The notes: a model not told the origin generated them from the letters alone. 64,000 bases of DNA from CAYMGM01 sp964390005 (GCA_964390005.1 CAYMGM010000001.1:124001-188000), one strand, 5' to 3'. Shown: positions 25,787 through 35,285, counted from the stretch's first letter. Translations and numbers: made by a program.

Positions 25787-26068
25787 ATGGATGAAACAGA
25801 CCGCTTGAGGCGCTTGCGCTTCCGCAGCTGGCATTGCGGTATGCGTGAGCTTGATTTGTTGCTTGGCTCTTTTGCCGACGCGCAGTTAGCGGCGCTGCCG
25901 CCGGAAGAGCTGGCCGCGTTTGAGGCGCTTCTTGCCGTGAGTAATCCTGACTTGTTTGCTTGGTTGACTCGTGCTGCCCCTGTGCCTTTGAGCTTTCAGG
26001 GGCCGCTCATGGATCGTCTTATGGCTTTTCTGGCAACAGCCCGCCTTGAGCCATCGGGATGCCTCTAA
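25787..26068 (+). CDS. sdhE: Succinate dehydrogenase flavinylation factor SdhE
   Basis: Small soluble protein (DUF339/YgfY/Sdh5 family) that helps attach FAD covalently to SdhA. The family motif is visible: RLRFRSWHCGMRELDLLLGSFAD near residues 8-30, then ELAAFEALLAVSNPDLFAWL. The canonical Arg-Gly of RGxxE reads Cys-Gly here. ATG 25787 is preferred to a TTG six codons upstream. It sits just before mfd, the usual alphaproteobacterial position, and its client SdhA is encoded at 48.8-50.6 kb in this window. Confidence 0.9.
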   Translation: MDETDRLRRLRFRSWHCGMRELDLLLGSFADAQLAALPPEELAAFEALLAVSNPDLFAWLTRAAPVPLSFQGPLMDRLMAFLATARLEPSGCL

Positions 26069-26116
26069 GCCGAAGCTAGATAAGCGCCCCACGATGACAA
26101 ATTGATCGATAGATAG

Positions 26117-29100
26117 ATGTTAGCTTCGTTTTTTTCTTTAGATCGTCCGAACCGAGAGACGCTTTATGGTGCGCCGTCGGGATTTGATGCGCGTGCGCTG
26201 GCGGCTTTGGCACACCGTGCCAAAGGACAGCCGGTTTTGTTTGTCGCGCAAGACGATATGCGGGCGGCTTTCATGGCCGAAGCCTTGGCTTTTTTCGACC
26301 CATCGATTGAACTGGTTTCTTTTCCCGCATGGGATTGTTTGCCGTATGACCGCATCTCGCCGCATGCCGATGTGTTAAGCCAGCGCTTGGCCGCCTTGGG
26401 GCGCGCGCGCCGTCCGTTTTCTATACCCTGCGTTTACCTGACGACTGTCGCGGGCTTGGCCCAACGAACGCTACCGCCCGAGGCTTTGGACGCTTCATTT
26501 TTGCGTCTTGAGGTGGGGAAAGAGACACCGCCGGATCGTCTGCGGTCCTTCTTGGTCGAAAGCGGCTTTATCTCTGTCGGCACGGTTCGCGAAAGCGGTG
26601 AGTTTGCCGTCCGAGGCGGGATTGTCGATCTATTCCCGGCGGGCTATGAAACGCCTTTTCGTTTAGATTTTTTTGGCGACGAGATCGACAGCATCCGCGC
26701 GTTCGATCCGCTGACGCAAACGACGATCGATAAAGTTACGTCGCTTGATTTGCGCCCGATGTCCGAGGTTCTGTTAAATCCCCAAACGATTGCGACATTC
26801 CGCACGGGCTATCGCGCGTTGTTTGGAGCCGTAATGCAGCTTGATCCGCTTTACGAAGCGGTCTCGGCAGGGCAAAAGTTTCCGGGGCTCGAACATTGGC
26901 TCCCGCTATTTTATGCACATACGGCGGCTTTGTTCGATTACTTGCCAAAGGCCGTTTTCGCTTTCGATTATCAAGCGCAGGAAGCCTATACGGCGCATAT
27001 GCAGCAGGTTGCCGATTTTTACGCGGCGCGCCAAAGCCTCTATCAAGCGGCCACGCGCCAGACCAAGAAAAAAGGCGCGGCCCAACCGGCCCCAAGCTAT
27101 AAACCCGTTCCGGTCGCGCAGCTTTATATGGAAGACGCGACCCTTCAACAACGTTTGGAAGCTTATCCCGTCGCTTTGTTTTCGCCATTTTCTGAAACGG
27201 AAAAAGAAGGCGAAGCCCCATCCGATCTGGGCGGCAGGCAGGGCCGCGACTTTGCTGAAGCACGGGCAGGCGACGATAGCGCCTTTCTCTACAAAGCCGT
27301 TGCCGCTTATGTTGCCGATGCGCAAAGCACGGGCCGCCGCGTGGCTGTCGCTTGTTATAGCAAAGGCTCGGCCGACCGCTTGGGCGGACTGTTGCGCCAA
27401 CATGGTATGCAGATCCGCGACGATGTCACGCACTATGATGTGATGCGGCGTGGCGATGTGGCTTCGGTTGCGATGATTGTTTTGGGGCTGGCGCATGGTT
27501 TTACTTCGCCTGACCTTGTCGTTTTGACCGAACAGGACATTTTGGGCGACCGTATGATCCGCGCGCCGCGCAAACGCCGCGCCGCCGCGCCGTTTCAGAT
27601 GGAGCTTGGAAGCCTGTCGGTGGGCGATTTTGTCGTGCATGCCGAGCATGGCATTGGGCGCTATGAAGGCCTTGAGGCCGTCAACGCTTTGGGCGCCGCG
27701 CATGATTGCGTGAAGCTGATCTATGACGGCGGGGATAAGCTTTTTGTTCCCGTTGAAAACATCGACGTTCTGAGCCGCTATGGCGGCGCGGATTGCGGCG
27801 CGGTCTTAGACAAACTGGGCGGCGTGGCTTGGCAGGCGCGTAAAGCGCGTGTGAAAAAGCGCTTGAAGGACATTGCCGATGCGTTGTTAAAAGTCGCTGC
27901 CGAACGCGCGCTCCGCAAGGGCGATATTCTGCAAGCGCCCGAGACCATGTATCAAGAGTTTGCGGCGCGCTTTCCCTATCCCGAGACAGACGATCAGTTG
28001 CGTGCGATTGAAAGTGTGTTGGATGACCTTTGCAGCGGCAAGCCGATGGATCGGCTGGTCTGTGGCGATGTCGGCTTTGGCAAAACGGAAATCGCGCTTC
28101 GCGCGGCTTTTGCGGCGGTCTTATCGGGCGTTCAAGTGGCTGTCGTCGTGCCGACAACCTTGCTGGCGCGGCAACATTACCAGAACTTCACGCAGCGCTT
28201 TGCTGGATTCCCGATCCGCATCGGCCAGCTTTCGCGCATGGTCGGCGCGCGCGATGCCAAACTGACCAAAGAAGGCCTGAAAGACGGAACGACCCAAATC
28301 GTCGTCGGCACGCATGCGCTTTTGGCCAAGGATGTCGGTTTTGATAATCTGGGTCTTTTGATCATCGATGAAGAGCAGCATTTTGGCGTCAAACAAAAAG
28401 AGCGCCTGAAAGAATTGCGAACGGACGTGCATGTACTGACGTTGACGGCCACGCCTATCCCGCGCACGTTGCAACTTGCCTTGGCCGGTGTGCGCGAGCT
28501 TAGCTTGATCGCGACGCCACCCGTGGATCGCCTGGCGGTGAAGACATTTGTTTTGCCTTTTGATCCGTTGGTGATCCGCGAAGCGTTGATGCGTGAACAT
28601 TATCGTGGCGGCCAAAGCTTTTATGTCTGCCCGCGTCTTGAAGATTTAGACGGCGTCGCCGCAACTTTGCGCGAATTGGTCCCTGACCTCAAGGTTGTCA
28701 GCGCGCATGGGCGCATGACGCCAACGCAGCTTGAAGACATCATGACCGCTTTCGACGCGCGGCAATTTGATATTTTGCTCGCCACCAACATTGTCGAATC
28801 CGGCCTTGATATTCCCAACGCAAACACAATCGTTTTGCATCGCGCCGATATGTTTGGTCTGGCGCAGCTTTATCAATTGCGCGGGCGCGTTGGGCGCGGC
28901 AAGCAGCGCGGTTATGCCTATTTTACCTATGCGCCGACGGCCATGTTATCCTCGCAAGCGCAGCAGCGCTTAGAGGTTATTCAAACGTTGGATCAGCTTG
29001 GCGCTGGCTTCCAATTGGCGAGCCACGACATGGACATTCGCGGCGCTGGGAATTTGCTGGGCGAAGAACAGTCCGGCCATATTCGCGAAGTCGGGATCGA

Positions 29101-29638
29101 GCTTTATCAGCAAATGTTGGAAGACGCGATTGCGGCGGCCCGAACGGCGGGCGTTTCGCCCGCTGGCGATGATGTGCCCGACCGTTGGACACCGCAAATC
29201 GCCATTGGTCTGTCGGTCATGATTCCGGAAACTTATGTGCCGGATCTGAATGTCCGCCTTGGCCTTTACCGCCGCCTGGCCGAGGAGGTGGAAGCCGAAG
29301 ACATTGACTCGATTGCGGCAGAGATGGTCGATCGTTTTGGCCCGCTGCCCGAGCCGGTTGAGAATCTTTTACAAACGGTCTTGATCAAGGGCCTGTGCCG
29401 CCGCGCTGGTGTCGCGCGTGTTGACGCTGGTCCCAAGGGCGGCGTTTTTGGCTTTTACCGCGACAGCTTTGCCGCGCCCGAGAAATTGCTGGCTTGGATC
29501 ACGGCCCAGCAGGGCACAGCCCGTTTCAGACCAGATCAAAAAATCGTTGTCGTTCGGGCCTGGGATTCGATGGAGAATCGGTTGAAAGGGCTTCAAAACA
29601 TTCTCAAAGAATGGGCGCAAATGCTTGTCATACCTTGA
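26117..29638 (+). CDS. mfd: Transcription-repair coupling factor Mfd
   Basis: Removes RNA polymerase stalled at DNA damage and recruits UvrA. At 1173 residues it has the full domain order: UvrB-like N-terminal modules (1-450), RNA polymerase interaction domain (VGDFVVHAEHGIGRYEGLE, about residues 500-520), helicase with Walker A CGDVGFGKTEIALRAAF, DEEQHFGVKQKE, TATPIPRTLQL, and translocation motif LRGRVGRG, then the C-terminal TRCF domain. It is 48 bases after sdhE, likely in the same transcript. A Lys/Pro-rich insert occurs near residues 310-330. Confidence 0.97.
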   Translation: MLASFFSLDRPNRETLYGAPSGFDARALAALAHRAKGQPVLFVAQDDMRAAFMAEALAFFDPSIELVSFPAWDCLPYDRISPHADVLSQRLAALGRARRPFSIPCVYLTTVAGLAQRTLPPEALDASFLRLEVGKETPPDRLRSFLVESGFISVGTVRESGEFAVRGGIVDLFPAGYETPFRLDFFGDEIDSIRAFDPLTQTTIDKVTSLDLRPMSEVLLNPQTIATFRTGYRALFGAVMQLDPLYEAVSAGQKFPGLEHWLPLFYAHTAALFDYLPKAVFAFDYQAQEAYTAHMQQVADFYAARQSLYQAATRQTKKKGAAQPAPSYKPVPVAQLYMEDATLQQRLEAYPVALFSPFSETEKEGEAPSDLGGRQGRDFAEARAGDDSAFLYKAVAAYVADAQSTGRRVAVACYSKGSADRLGGLLRQHGMQIRDDVTHYDVMRRGDVASVAMIVLGLAHGFTSPDLVVLTEQDILGDRMIRAPRKRRAAAPFQMELGSLSVGDFVVHAEHGIGRYEGLEAVNALGAAHDCVKLIYDGGDKLFVPVENIDVLSRYGGADCGAVLDKLGGVAWQARKARVKKRLKDIADALLKVAAERALRKGDILQAPETMYQEFAARFPYPETDDQLRAIESVLDDLCSGKPMDRLVCGDVGFGKTEIALRAAFAAVLSGVQVAVVVPTTLLARQHYQNFTQRFAGFPIRIGQLSRMVGARDAKLTKEGLKDGTTQIVVGTHALLAKDVGFDNLGLLIIDEEQHFGVKQKERLKELRTDVHVLTLTATPIPRTLQLALAGVRELSLIATPPVDRLAVKTFVLPFDPLVIREALMREHYRGGQSFYVCPRLEDLDGVAATLRELVPDLKVVSAHGRMTPTQLEDIMTAFDARQFDILLATNIVESGLDIPNANTIVLHRADMFGLAQLYQLRGRVGRGKQRGYAYFTYAPTAMLSSQAQQRLEVIQTLDQLGAGFQLASHDMDIRGAGNLLGEEQSGHIREVGIELYQQMLEDAIAAARTAGVSPAGDDVPDRWTPQIAIGLSVMIPETYVPDLNVRLGLYRRLAEEVEAEDIDSIAAEMVDRFGPLPEPVENLLQTVLIKGLCRRAGVARVDAGPKGGVFGFYRDSFAAPEKLLAWITAQQGTARFRPDQKIVVVRAWDSMENRLKGLQNILKEWAQMLVIP

Positions 29639-29712
29639 AAAGTAACGAAATATAAGGATTATTGCGGCACAATCCCGTCCGGTTTATCATAAAAACCGTT
29701 CCGATCAGGCCG

Positions 29713-29740
29713 TTTGAGCCCATTTGAGCCCTTTTGAGCA
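29713..29740. repeat. Three 10-base direct repeats before the gene at 29752
   Basis: TTTGAGCC occurs at 29713-29720 and 29723-29730, and as TTTGAGCA at 29733-29740. The spacing of exactly one helical turn, directly upstream of the ribosome-binding site AAGGAG, suits a protein-binding array or slipped-strand expansion. Function is unknown. Confidence 0.55.
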
Positions 29741-29751
29741 AGGAGTTATCG

Positions 29752-30111
29752 ATGTCCGAAGATTACGTTGTCTCTAAAATCCGCGAAGCTATGCAAGCGA
29801 CGGATCAAGACAAACGTGACGCCCAAAAGCTGTTGATTACATGGGCTGTCCGCGATCAGGCTTTGCTTTTAGGTTTGGCCAAGCCTCATCTGAAAGGGAT
29901 TGTCGCGGCCCGTATCGAAAGCCTGTTTGGGGGCGATGGGGTCGGTGCTCATGATAAAACGCATTTTTCTTTGAAAGATGCCGATGCCATGGCGGCCTCC
30001 GCGCGTCCGATGGGGGATAAACGCTCACATGTCCCACCGCCAAAATCGTCTGTTCGCCAAGCTTCTGTGATGCAGCAGTTGGCCGATGCCTATAAAAAAG
30101 GTAAAAAATAA
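29752..30111 (+). CDS. Hypothetical small cytoplasmic protein
   Basis: Not recognised. 119 residues from ATG 29752, which has AAGGAG eight bases upstream; an upstream TTG start is unlikely. The N-terminal 60 residues are predicted helical (MSEDYVVSKIREAMQATDQDKRDAQKLLI...), the rest is polar and Lys-rich with a basic end (AYKKGKK). No signal peptide or membrane segment. It follows mfd by about 110 bases and is preceded by a helically phased direct repeat that could regulate it. Confidence 0.75.
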   Translation: MSEDYVVSKIREAMQATDQDKRDAQKLLITWAVRDQALLLGLAKPHLKGIVAARIESLFGGDGVGAHDKTHFSLKDADAMAASARPMGDKRSHVPPPKSSVRQASVMQQLADAYKKGKK

Positions 30112-30227
30112 AGACATAGTGCTTTGTTGTATAAAGATATTTTATCATATTTGTTTGCGGTCTTTAAAACAGTACAAATATGGTCTAATATATCTATTGT
30201 GAACAAAGTCTAGCGAGGGAGGTCAAA

Positions 30228-30482
30228 ATGACAACCTACCATCAAGGGATGACCAAAAGCGGACGTCTTGGCGTCGCTGTCTTGCTCTTACTCTCGTTAA
30301 GCGCATGCAGTGGCATGAATAAAACCGAGCAGCGCGTTTTATCGGGCGCGGCCATCGGTACAGGGGTCGGTGCGGCGGGAACGGTGTTAACAGGCGGCTG
30401 CGTTGCTTGTGGCGCTGCCATCGGCGGTGCTGTCGGTGCTGGCACGGGCTATGTTATCGATAAGGTCGAAAAAAACAAATAA
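30228..30482 (+). CDS. Small glycine-zipper lipoprotein
   Basis: 84-residue lipoprotein. A signal sequence with lipobox LSLSAC is followed by a Gly/Ala-rich segment of small-residue repeats (GAAIGTGVGAAG, then GAAIGGAVGAGTG), the glycine-zipper pattern of OsmB/Rcs-type lipoproteins that associate with membranes. GGGAGGTC lies ahead of the ATG. The AT-rich 115 bases upstream probably contain its promoter. It ends six bases before the convergent pentapeptide-repeat gene. Stress-related envelope function is an inference from the family. Confidence 0.85.
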   Translation: MTTYHQGMTKSGRLGVAVLLLLSLSACSGMNKTEQRVLSGAAIGTGVGAAGTVLTGGCVACGAAIGGAVGAGTGYVIDKVEKNK

Positions 30483-30488
30483 GCGCAC

Positions 30489-31739
30489 CTACTTCTTGGC
30501 ATGCTCCATCATGGCGTCTGTGAAATTTGCATCTTTGAGTTTGGCCTCCGAGAAGTCGGCATAGCGAAGGTCGGCGCCTGTAAAATCCGCATACATCAGG
30601 TTTGCGCCATTGAAATTGGCGTAACGCAGATTGGCCCCTCGGAAAGAGGCGGGCAGCTTGCGCCCGTTGTCAAGCTGCAAAGCCTCAAGCCGCGCATGAG
30701 CCAAATTGGCTGAGACCATATTGCAATTGTTAAAATTGCTGGCGCGAAGATCGGCAAAGGATAGGTTGGATTTTCGGAAATCGCTGCTTTCGAAGATGGC
30801 GGCTTGAAGATTGCTGTAAGACAGATCGACGCCATAAAGAACAGCATTGCGCGCGATCATCATTGTCAGATCGACGGCTTTAAATGTCTTCAAGCCGCGC
30901 AGATCGAAACCGGATAAATCCAGTTTTTTACCTTTTTTACCTTCGCTTGTGAGCCATTGCTGATGCATGGAAACCAGCTCTTCTGGCGAATAGTCCGTTT
31001 TCTCGATCGAATGACCCTGTGGGGTATTGAGAAGCGCGCCTTCTAAATTGACGTCTTTGACTTTCTTACCCGCCAAATCCATCAATGTCCCGGCAAGATT
31101 GGCTCCGGCAAAATTAACGCCCTGCATCGAGACGTTGCTTAGGTCGGCCCCTGTTAGGTCTGCGCCTTCAAAGTTGGCGTTTTCAAGCTTGCCTTCAGAG
31201 ATTTTAACGTTTTTAAGAACGGCATCTGCAAAAATCGAGTTTTGCGTTACGGCGCTTGCCATGCGGACAGATGCCAGATTTGCGCCACTCATATCCGCGC
31301 CGCCGACGCCGTCGGCCCAGGCCGAGCCTTCGCTTGAGAAGGATAAGCCTTTTTCAGGGTCGTAAGAGGCAAAATTGCCTTCGCGTAAATCGGCTTCATG
31401 CAAATTAGCGCCGACCAGAATGGCATCTTTTAATGCGGCGCCGCGTAAATCGGCGCGGACAAGTTGCGCGTTTCGAAAATTGGCTTTGCGCAGATCGCAG
31501 GCAAAGAACAAACAATAATTCAGTGTCGATTTTTCAAAATTAGATTCATATAAAACAGATCCTGTAAAATCGGCATGAGAGAGATCTTGGCCGTGAAAAT
31601 CAAGACCGGTCATATCAAAATGAGATAAAAGCGCACGCGAACCGCCACCACGCCCTTGACGAAACAAGAGATGGTGCTCGATCAAAACATCAAGCTGAGG
31701 TTGTGTCAGCTTTTTAAGCGTTTTATTGATATCTGTCAT
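30489..31739 (-). CDS. Pentapeptide repeat protein
   Basis: 416 residues dominated by two blocks of A(D/N)LxX pentapeptide repeats (about residues 45-245 and 290-415), which fold as a right-handed square beta-helix. Examples are ADLRG, ANFEG, ADLTG, ANFNG and ADFTG. The first 40 residues are helical, and a non-repeat linker (about 245-290) with SPEELVSMHQQWL separates the blocks. No signal peptide or membrane segment. Pentapeptide proteins have varied roles, from DNA mimicry at gyrase to scaffolding, and none can be assigned here. The unusually even repeat supports a folded scaffold. Confidence 0.93.
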   Translation of the reverse strand: MTDINKTLKKLTQPQLDVLIEHHLLFRQGRGGGSRALLSHFDMTGLDFHGQDLSHADFTGSVLYESNFEKSTLNYCLFFACDLRKANFRNAQLVRADLRGAALKDAILVGANLHEADLREGNFASYDPEKGLSFSSEGSAWADGVGGADMSGANLASVRMASAVTQNSIFADAVLKNVKISEGKLENANFEGADLTGADLSNVSMQGVNFAGANLAGTLMDLAGKKVKDVNLEGALLNTPQGHSIEKTDYSPEELVSMHQQWLTSEGKKGKKLDLSGFDLRGLKTFKAVDLTMMIARNAVLYGVDLSYSNLQAAIFESSDFRKSNLSFADLRASNFNNCNMVSANLAHARLEALQLDNGRKLPASFRGANLRYANFNGANLMYADFTGADLRYADFSEAKLKDANFTDAMMEHAKK

Positions 31740-31779
31740 TTATGCAATTAGCTATAAGCCGTCTTTGTCCTGCGGACGA

Positions 31780-32076
31780 TTATTTGGCGTCTCCGATCAG
31801 GGGACGCGTCAGCGCACAAAGCGATCCTGTGCATGTCACCAAAATGCCGTCGATCATAGGGGCTTTATCGTCCTGCATTTTGACTTTCTGACAGGTGACT
31901 TTATATATTGTTGGCGCATCAAGTCCAATTTTTTGGACATAGACTTCAATTTTTTGTGGTGAACAATTGTTTTGGCGCGCGACATCGCGCGCTTCGGCTT
32001 GTCCGGCTTGTGCTGGGGCCGAAGCAAGACAAAAGCCAAGAAATAAAACATCTAAAAACAGGCATTTTCTTAGCAT
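31780..32076 (-). CDS. Small exported Cys-containing protein
   Basis: Not recognised. Signal peptide MLRKCLFLDVLFLGFCLASAPAQA, cleaved after AQA. The 74-residue mature protein has four Cys residues (NNCSP, VTCQK, VTCTGSLC), enough for two disulfides in the oxidising periplasm. It lies 40 bases upstream of the pentapeptide-repeat gene on the same strand, so the two may be cotranscribed. Confidence 0.78.
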   Translation of the reverse strand: MLRKCLFLDVLFLGFCLASAPAQAGQAEARDVARQNNCSPQKIEVYVQKIGLDAPTIYKVTCQKVKMQDDKAPMIDGILVTCTGSLCALTRPLIGDAK

Positions 32077-32182
32077 GATTTCTTATACAACAATGTTGTT
32101 AAAGGCTGGTGAAGGTGGGCTATATTTGAAAGATTCTATCTTTGAGATCAGCTTAGAAGGTTGAAGAAGAAAAGCGTTTGAC

Positions 32183-32221
32183 GACGTATGCGGCAGATCG
32201 AAAGAATCGACCGCATGCGTC
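32183..32221 (-). terminator. Probable terminator after ppiD
   Basis: Eleven-base arms GACGTATGCGG (32183-32193) and CCGCATGCGTC (32211-32221), one G-T pair, in the 13 bases after the ppiD stop on the minus strand. The tail read on that strand is only moderately T-rich (AAACGCTTTTCTTCTTC). Confidence 0.5.
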
Positions 32222-32234
32222 GCCAAAAATGGAA

Positions 32235-34118
32235 TTAATCGCTTTCTTTTTTCTTTAAACTATCCAGCAGCGTCGTATCGAGGCGAACGGGATAGGCGCT
32301 TTTCAGATAGTTGGCATAAAGTTCCAAAAGATCCATGGAAAGGCTGCGGGTCAGCTGCGTACGCAGTTTTTCTTCTTGTTGTTTGTCGGCTGACGCAGGC
32401 TCAACCCGGACAAGACGGAAAACGAATTCCTTATTTTCATCCGAGACAACGTCGATGTCCTTGTTTTTGATTGTGAAGGCGCGTTGAGCCACTTGCGGCG
32501 GCAATTCCGAATCTGCATCGCCCAATAAGGAGAGGGGCTTGGATAAGCGTACGTCGACGCCTGGCAGCGTTGCGAACTTGCTAAAGTTGGCGCCATCGCG
32601 CAGGGCTTTGGCGATTTCTTCGGCCTTCTGTCGGGCAGCTTCGGTTTGGCGTTCGGCGATAACTTTTTGAGCGACGATGGCTTTGACGGAATCAAAGGGG
32701 CGAATTTGGCTGGGCTGAACGTCGTCCGTGCGCACAACCAAATAATTGCCCTGGCCGTCTTCGATCACGGCGCTCACGTCACTGGCCGCTTGCGAAAAAG
32801 CGGTTTTGATGACATCGCCTTTGGGCAGTTCTTCTTTCAGTTTCGATCCATCGGCGCGCAGACCTTGCGATGTCAAAAGCGGGGTTTTGATCAGACGCAA
32901 TTTCAAAAGATCGGCGATATCCTCAAGGCTGTGACCGGCGGCCAATTCGTCGTCGAGTTGATTGACGGCTTTGGCGAGATAATCGGACGCCTGTTCATTT
33001 TTCAGGCTGTCGCGAATTTCGTCTTTAACCTCGGCGAGCGCCGGAAGCCCACTGGGGTGTATCTTTTTGAGTTGGACGACATGCCACCCAAGTTGGCTTT
33101 TGACCGGGGGCGCAATCTGGCCTTCGGCGATGGCAAAGACCGAGGCATAAAGTTCATGCATCACCGATTTGTCGTCAACGCCAGCGATAGGAACAGCGGT
33201 CAGCTTCATGGCCTTGGCGGCGCTTGCAAGATCGCCTGTTTTTTGAGCTGCTTCGGCCAAGGCCTTGGCTTTGGCTTCATCCTGTAACACGACCTGAAGA
33301 ATGTCGCGTTTTTCGGGGCGCTTAAGCGAGTCTTTGCGCTCGTCATAGGCGTTTTTGATCTCATCGTCGGATGGTTTGATGTTTTTCATGACGGCATCGC
33401 CGTTCAAGATAGCGACGGTCAGTGAACGGTATTCGGGGGCCGTAAATTCTTGCGCGGCCTCTTTATCATAATAAGCGCGCAATGTTTTCTCGTCGGGCTT
33501 GTCGTCAACTTTCATCGCGTTATGGCGCAGGCTTAAGACTTCAAGAACGCGTTTATCAGCGCGTGCGCGGTAGAGGTCTTTGACCATAAGATTGGGTAAG
33601 GGCGTATTCTCGATCAGGCCTGAGATTAACAACTTGCGTCCACGGAAAGCGCGTTCCATGTCGAAAATGTTTTGCTCTGTTTGGCGCGATTCGGCAACCA
33701 GACGGCGCCATTTGGCGCGATCAAAATGACCTTGTTTGTCTTGTAATTCGGGCTGCGTGGCAAAAAATTGCAAGATAGATTTATTGGAAACGTTCAAGCC
33801 CAGCTTTTTGACTTCTTGATCGTTGGCGGCCTTTTGCATCAGGCCGTTGAGCGTGCGGTCTAAGATGCCAATCTGGCGGGCTTCATTTTCAGTCAGTTGC
33901 GGACCGAAAACTTGACGCGCTTCGGGAAGATCTTTTTTGAAGGCTTGTTCCAATTCGCCCACGGTGATTTTGACATCGCCGACCGTTGCGACCGCTTTTT
34001 GCTGTAGATTGCCGCGGAAGATATCGCCAATGCCCCAAATACTGAAGCTAACGACCAAAAGAAGCATAAGCCCTTTAAAGATCCATGATTGGGCGAGAAC
34101 GCGCATCGATTGAAGCAT
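32235..34118 (-). CDS. ppiD: PpiD-like periplasmic folding factor (SurA N-like, rotamase domain)
   Basis: Membrane-anchored chaperone that helps newly exported proteins fold. The short cytoplasmic start MLQSMRVLAQSW leads into one transmembrane helix (IFKGLMLLLVVSFSIWGIG, about 14-32) and a SurA-like chaperone region with ELEQAFKKDLPEAR. A parvulin-type rotamase domain follows at about 250-360 (AEGQIAPPVKSQLGWHVVQLKKI). A second helical part ends at 627 residues, standard for PpiD. It is divergent from tpiA. The parvulin domain resembles the low-activity PpiD type rather than active SurA. Confidence 0.92.
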   Translation of the reverse strand: MLQSMRVLAQSWIFKGLMLLLVVSFSIWGIGDIFRGNLQQKAVATVGDVKITVGELEQAFKKDLPEARQVFGPQLTENEARQIGILDRTLNGLMQKAANDQEVKKLGLNVSNKSILQFFATQPELQDKQGHFDRAKWRRLVAESRQTEQNIFDMERAFRGRKLLISGLIENTPLPNLMVKDLYRARADKRVLEVLSLRHNAMKVDDKPDEKTLRAYYDKEAAQEFTAPEYRSLTVAILNGDAVMKNIKPSDDEIKNAYDERKDSLKRPEKRDILQVVLQDEAKAKALAEAAQKTGDLASAAKAMKLTAVPIAGVDDKSVMHELYASVFAIAEGQIAPPVKSQLGWHVVQLKKIHPSGLPALAEVKDEIRDSLKNEQASDYLAKAVNQLDDELAAGHSLEDIADLLKLRLIKTPLLTSQGLRADGSKLKEELPKGDVIKTAFSQAASDVSAVIEDGQGNYLVVRTDDVQPSQIRPFDSVKAIVAQKVIAERQTEAARQKAEEIAKALRDGANFSKFATLPGVDVRLSKPLSLLGDADSELPPQVAQRAFTIKNKDIDVVSDENKEFVFRLVRVEPASADKQQEEKLRTQLTRSLSMDLLELYANYLKSAYPVRLDTTLLDSLKKKESD

Positions 34119-34252
34119 AAGAAGTCGATCCTGTCTGTCGGCGCATAATAATGAAGACAGAACAAAACGTCCTGCCGACTTGACGTTTTGTTGAAAGCGG
34201 CGGCATGATAAACAAGAAACGTCCCTTGCGGCAACCGGGCATTTCTTTGCCC

Positions 34253-34282
34253 TTGTTCCTTGTTTCCCTGTCCTTATATAGT
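34253..34282 (+). promoter_or_regulatory. Candidate promoter for tpiA
   Basis: TTGTTC (34253-34258), an 18-base spacer and TATAGT (34277-34282) resemble a sigma-70-type promoter, about 60 bases upstream of the tpiA start. Match is moderate. Confidence 0.4.
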
Positions 34283-34345
34283 GTAGGCGATCTTGATTCG
34301 CTTCTTTATTGTGACCCCACCCTAAGATAGCTCAAAGGTGTAACA

Positions 34346-35107
34346 ATGGCCAAAAGGCGCAAGCTTATCGCCGGAAACTGGAAAATGAACGGACGGCTGA
34401 CGTCTGGTTTGACGCTTGCCAAGGCACTGGCGGATCAAGCCGATATGAACAAACCGCTTCCTTATGATTTATTGATCTGTCCGCCTGCCACGCTTATCTG
34501 GCCGATTGCCGAGACGTTGATGGGAACGCCCGTCCTTTTAGGCGCGCAAGACTGCCACACGGCCAACCACGGCGCATTCACGGGCGATATCAGTGCGGGC
34601 ATGTTGGCTGATTTGGGGTGCCGCTATGTCATTTTAGGCCATTCCGAGCGGCGCGTCGGCCATGCCGAGACAAACGATTTTGTCGCCCGGAAAGTTTCTG
34701 CGGCGCAATTGGCTGGTTTGAACACGATCCTTTGCGTTGGCGAGTCTTTAGAACAGCGCGTCAGCGGCAATACCGAGCTGGCGATTGTTCAACAATTATC
34801 CGAATCGCTTCCTGAAAAGTACCAAGCCTCGCAAATGGTTGTTGCGTATGAGCCTTTATGGGCGATTGGCTCGGGGCAGCAGCCGACGTTAGACGAAATC
34901 AGGGCTGTGCACCGCCTGATCCGGCGTACGCTGGGCAATGTCGGCGAAATGGTCCAGGTTTTGTACGGAGGCTCGGTGACGTCCGAAAATGCGGGTCCTC
35001 TTTTACAAAACAATGAAATTGACGGTGTTTTGGTCGGCGGCGCTAGCCTAAACGCTGACGCTTTTTGGGCGATTGCTCAAAAAGCCGACTTCCCGGAGGA
35101 TGAATAG
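34346..35107 (+). CDS. tpiA: Triosephosphate isomerase
   Basis: Interconverts dihydroxyacetone phosphate and glyceraldehyde 3-phosphate in glycolysis. The active-site residues are present: Asn and Lys in AGNWKMNG (residues 9-16), His in GHSERR, Glu in VAYEPLWAIG, and the phosphate-binding YGGSV and GGASL near the end. At 253 residues it is standard. It is divergent from ppiD. About 100 bases separate it from the tRNA-Pro gene downstream. Confidence 0.98.
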   Translation: MAKRRKLIAGNWKMNGRLTSGLTLAKALADQADMNKPLPYDLLICPPATLIWPIAETLMGTPVLLGAQDCHTANHGAFTGDISAGMLADLGCRYVILGHSERRVGHAETNDFVARKVSAAQLAGLNTILCVGESLEQRVSGNTELAIVQQLSESLPEKYQASQMVVAYEPLWAIGSGQQPTLDEIRAVHRLIRRTLGNVGEMVQVLYGGSVTSENAGPLLQNNEIDGVLVGGASLNADAFWAIAQKADFPEDE

Positions 35108-35160
35108 TTAACGCGCCAGCAAGTCCTTTTAAAAAAACGTGTGAAAAGCAAAGCGCGGGC

Positions 35161-35189
35161 TTGCAACGGCGGGCTGTGACAGTTATAAA
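35161..35189 (+). promoter_or_regulatory. Promoter of tRNA-Pro
   Basis: TTGCAA (35161-35166), a 17-base spacer and TATAAA (35184-35189) form a good sigma-70-type promoter. Predicted start is near 35197, about eleven bases before the mature tRNA. Confidence 0.65.
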
Positions 35190-35207
35190 GCCATCCTTCC
35201 AGACGGA

Positions 35208-35284
35208 CGGAGAGTAGCTCAGCCTGGTAGAGCACTGCTTTCGGGAGGCAGGGGCCGGAGGTTCGAATCCTCTCTCTCCGACCA
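35208..35284 (+). tRNA. tRNA-Pro, anticodon CGG, CCA encoded
   Basis: Full cloverleaf: acceptor CGGAGAG (35208-35214) pairs with CTCTCCG (35274-35280), D stem GCTC/GAGC, anticodon stem CTGCT/GGCAG around the loop TTCGGGA (anticodon CGG), T arm GGAGG-TTCGAAT-CCTCT, and ACCA at 35281-35284. It has its own promoter and a strong terminator. From the T loop on, its 3' end is part of a 59-base exact direct repeat. Confidence 0.95.
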
Positions 35285-35285
35285 G

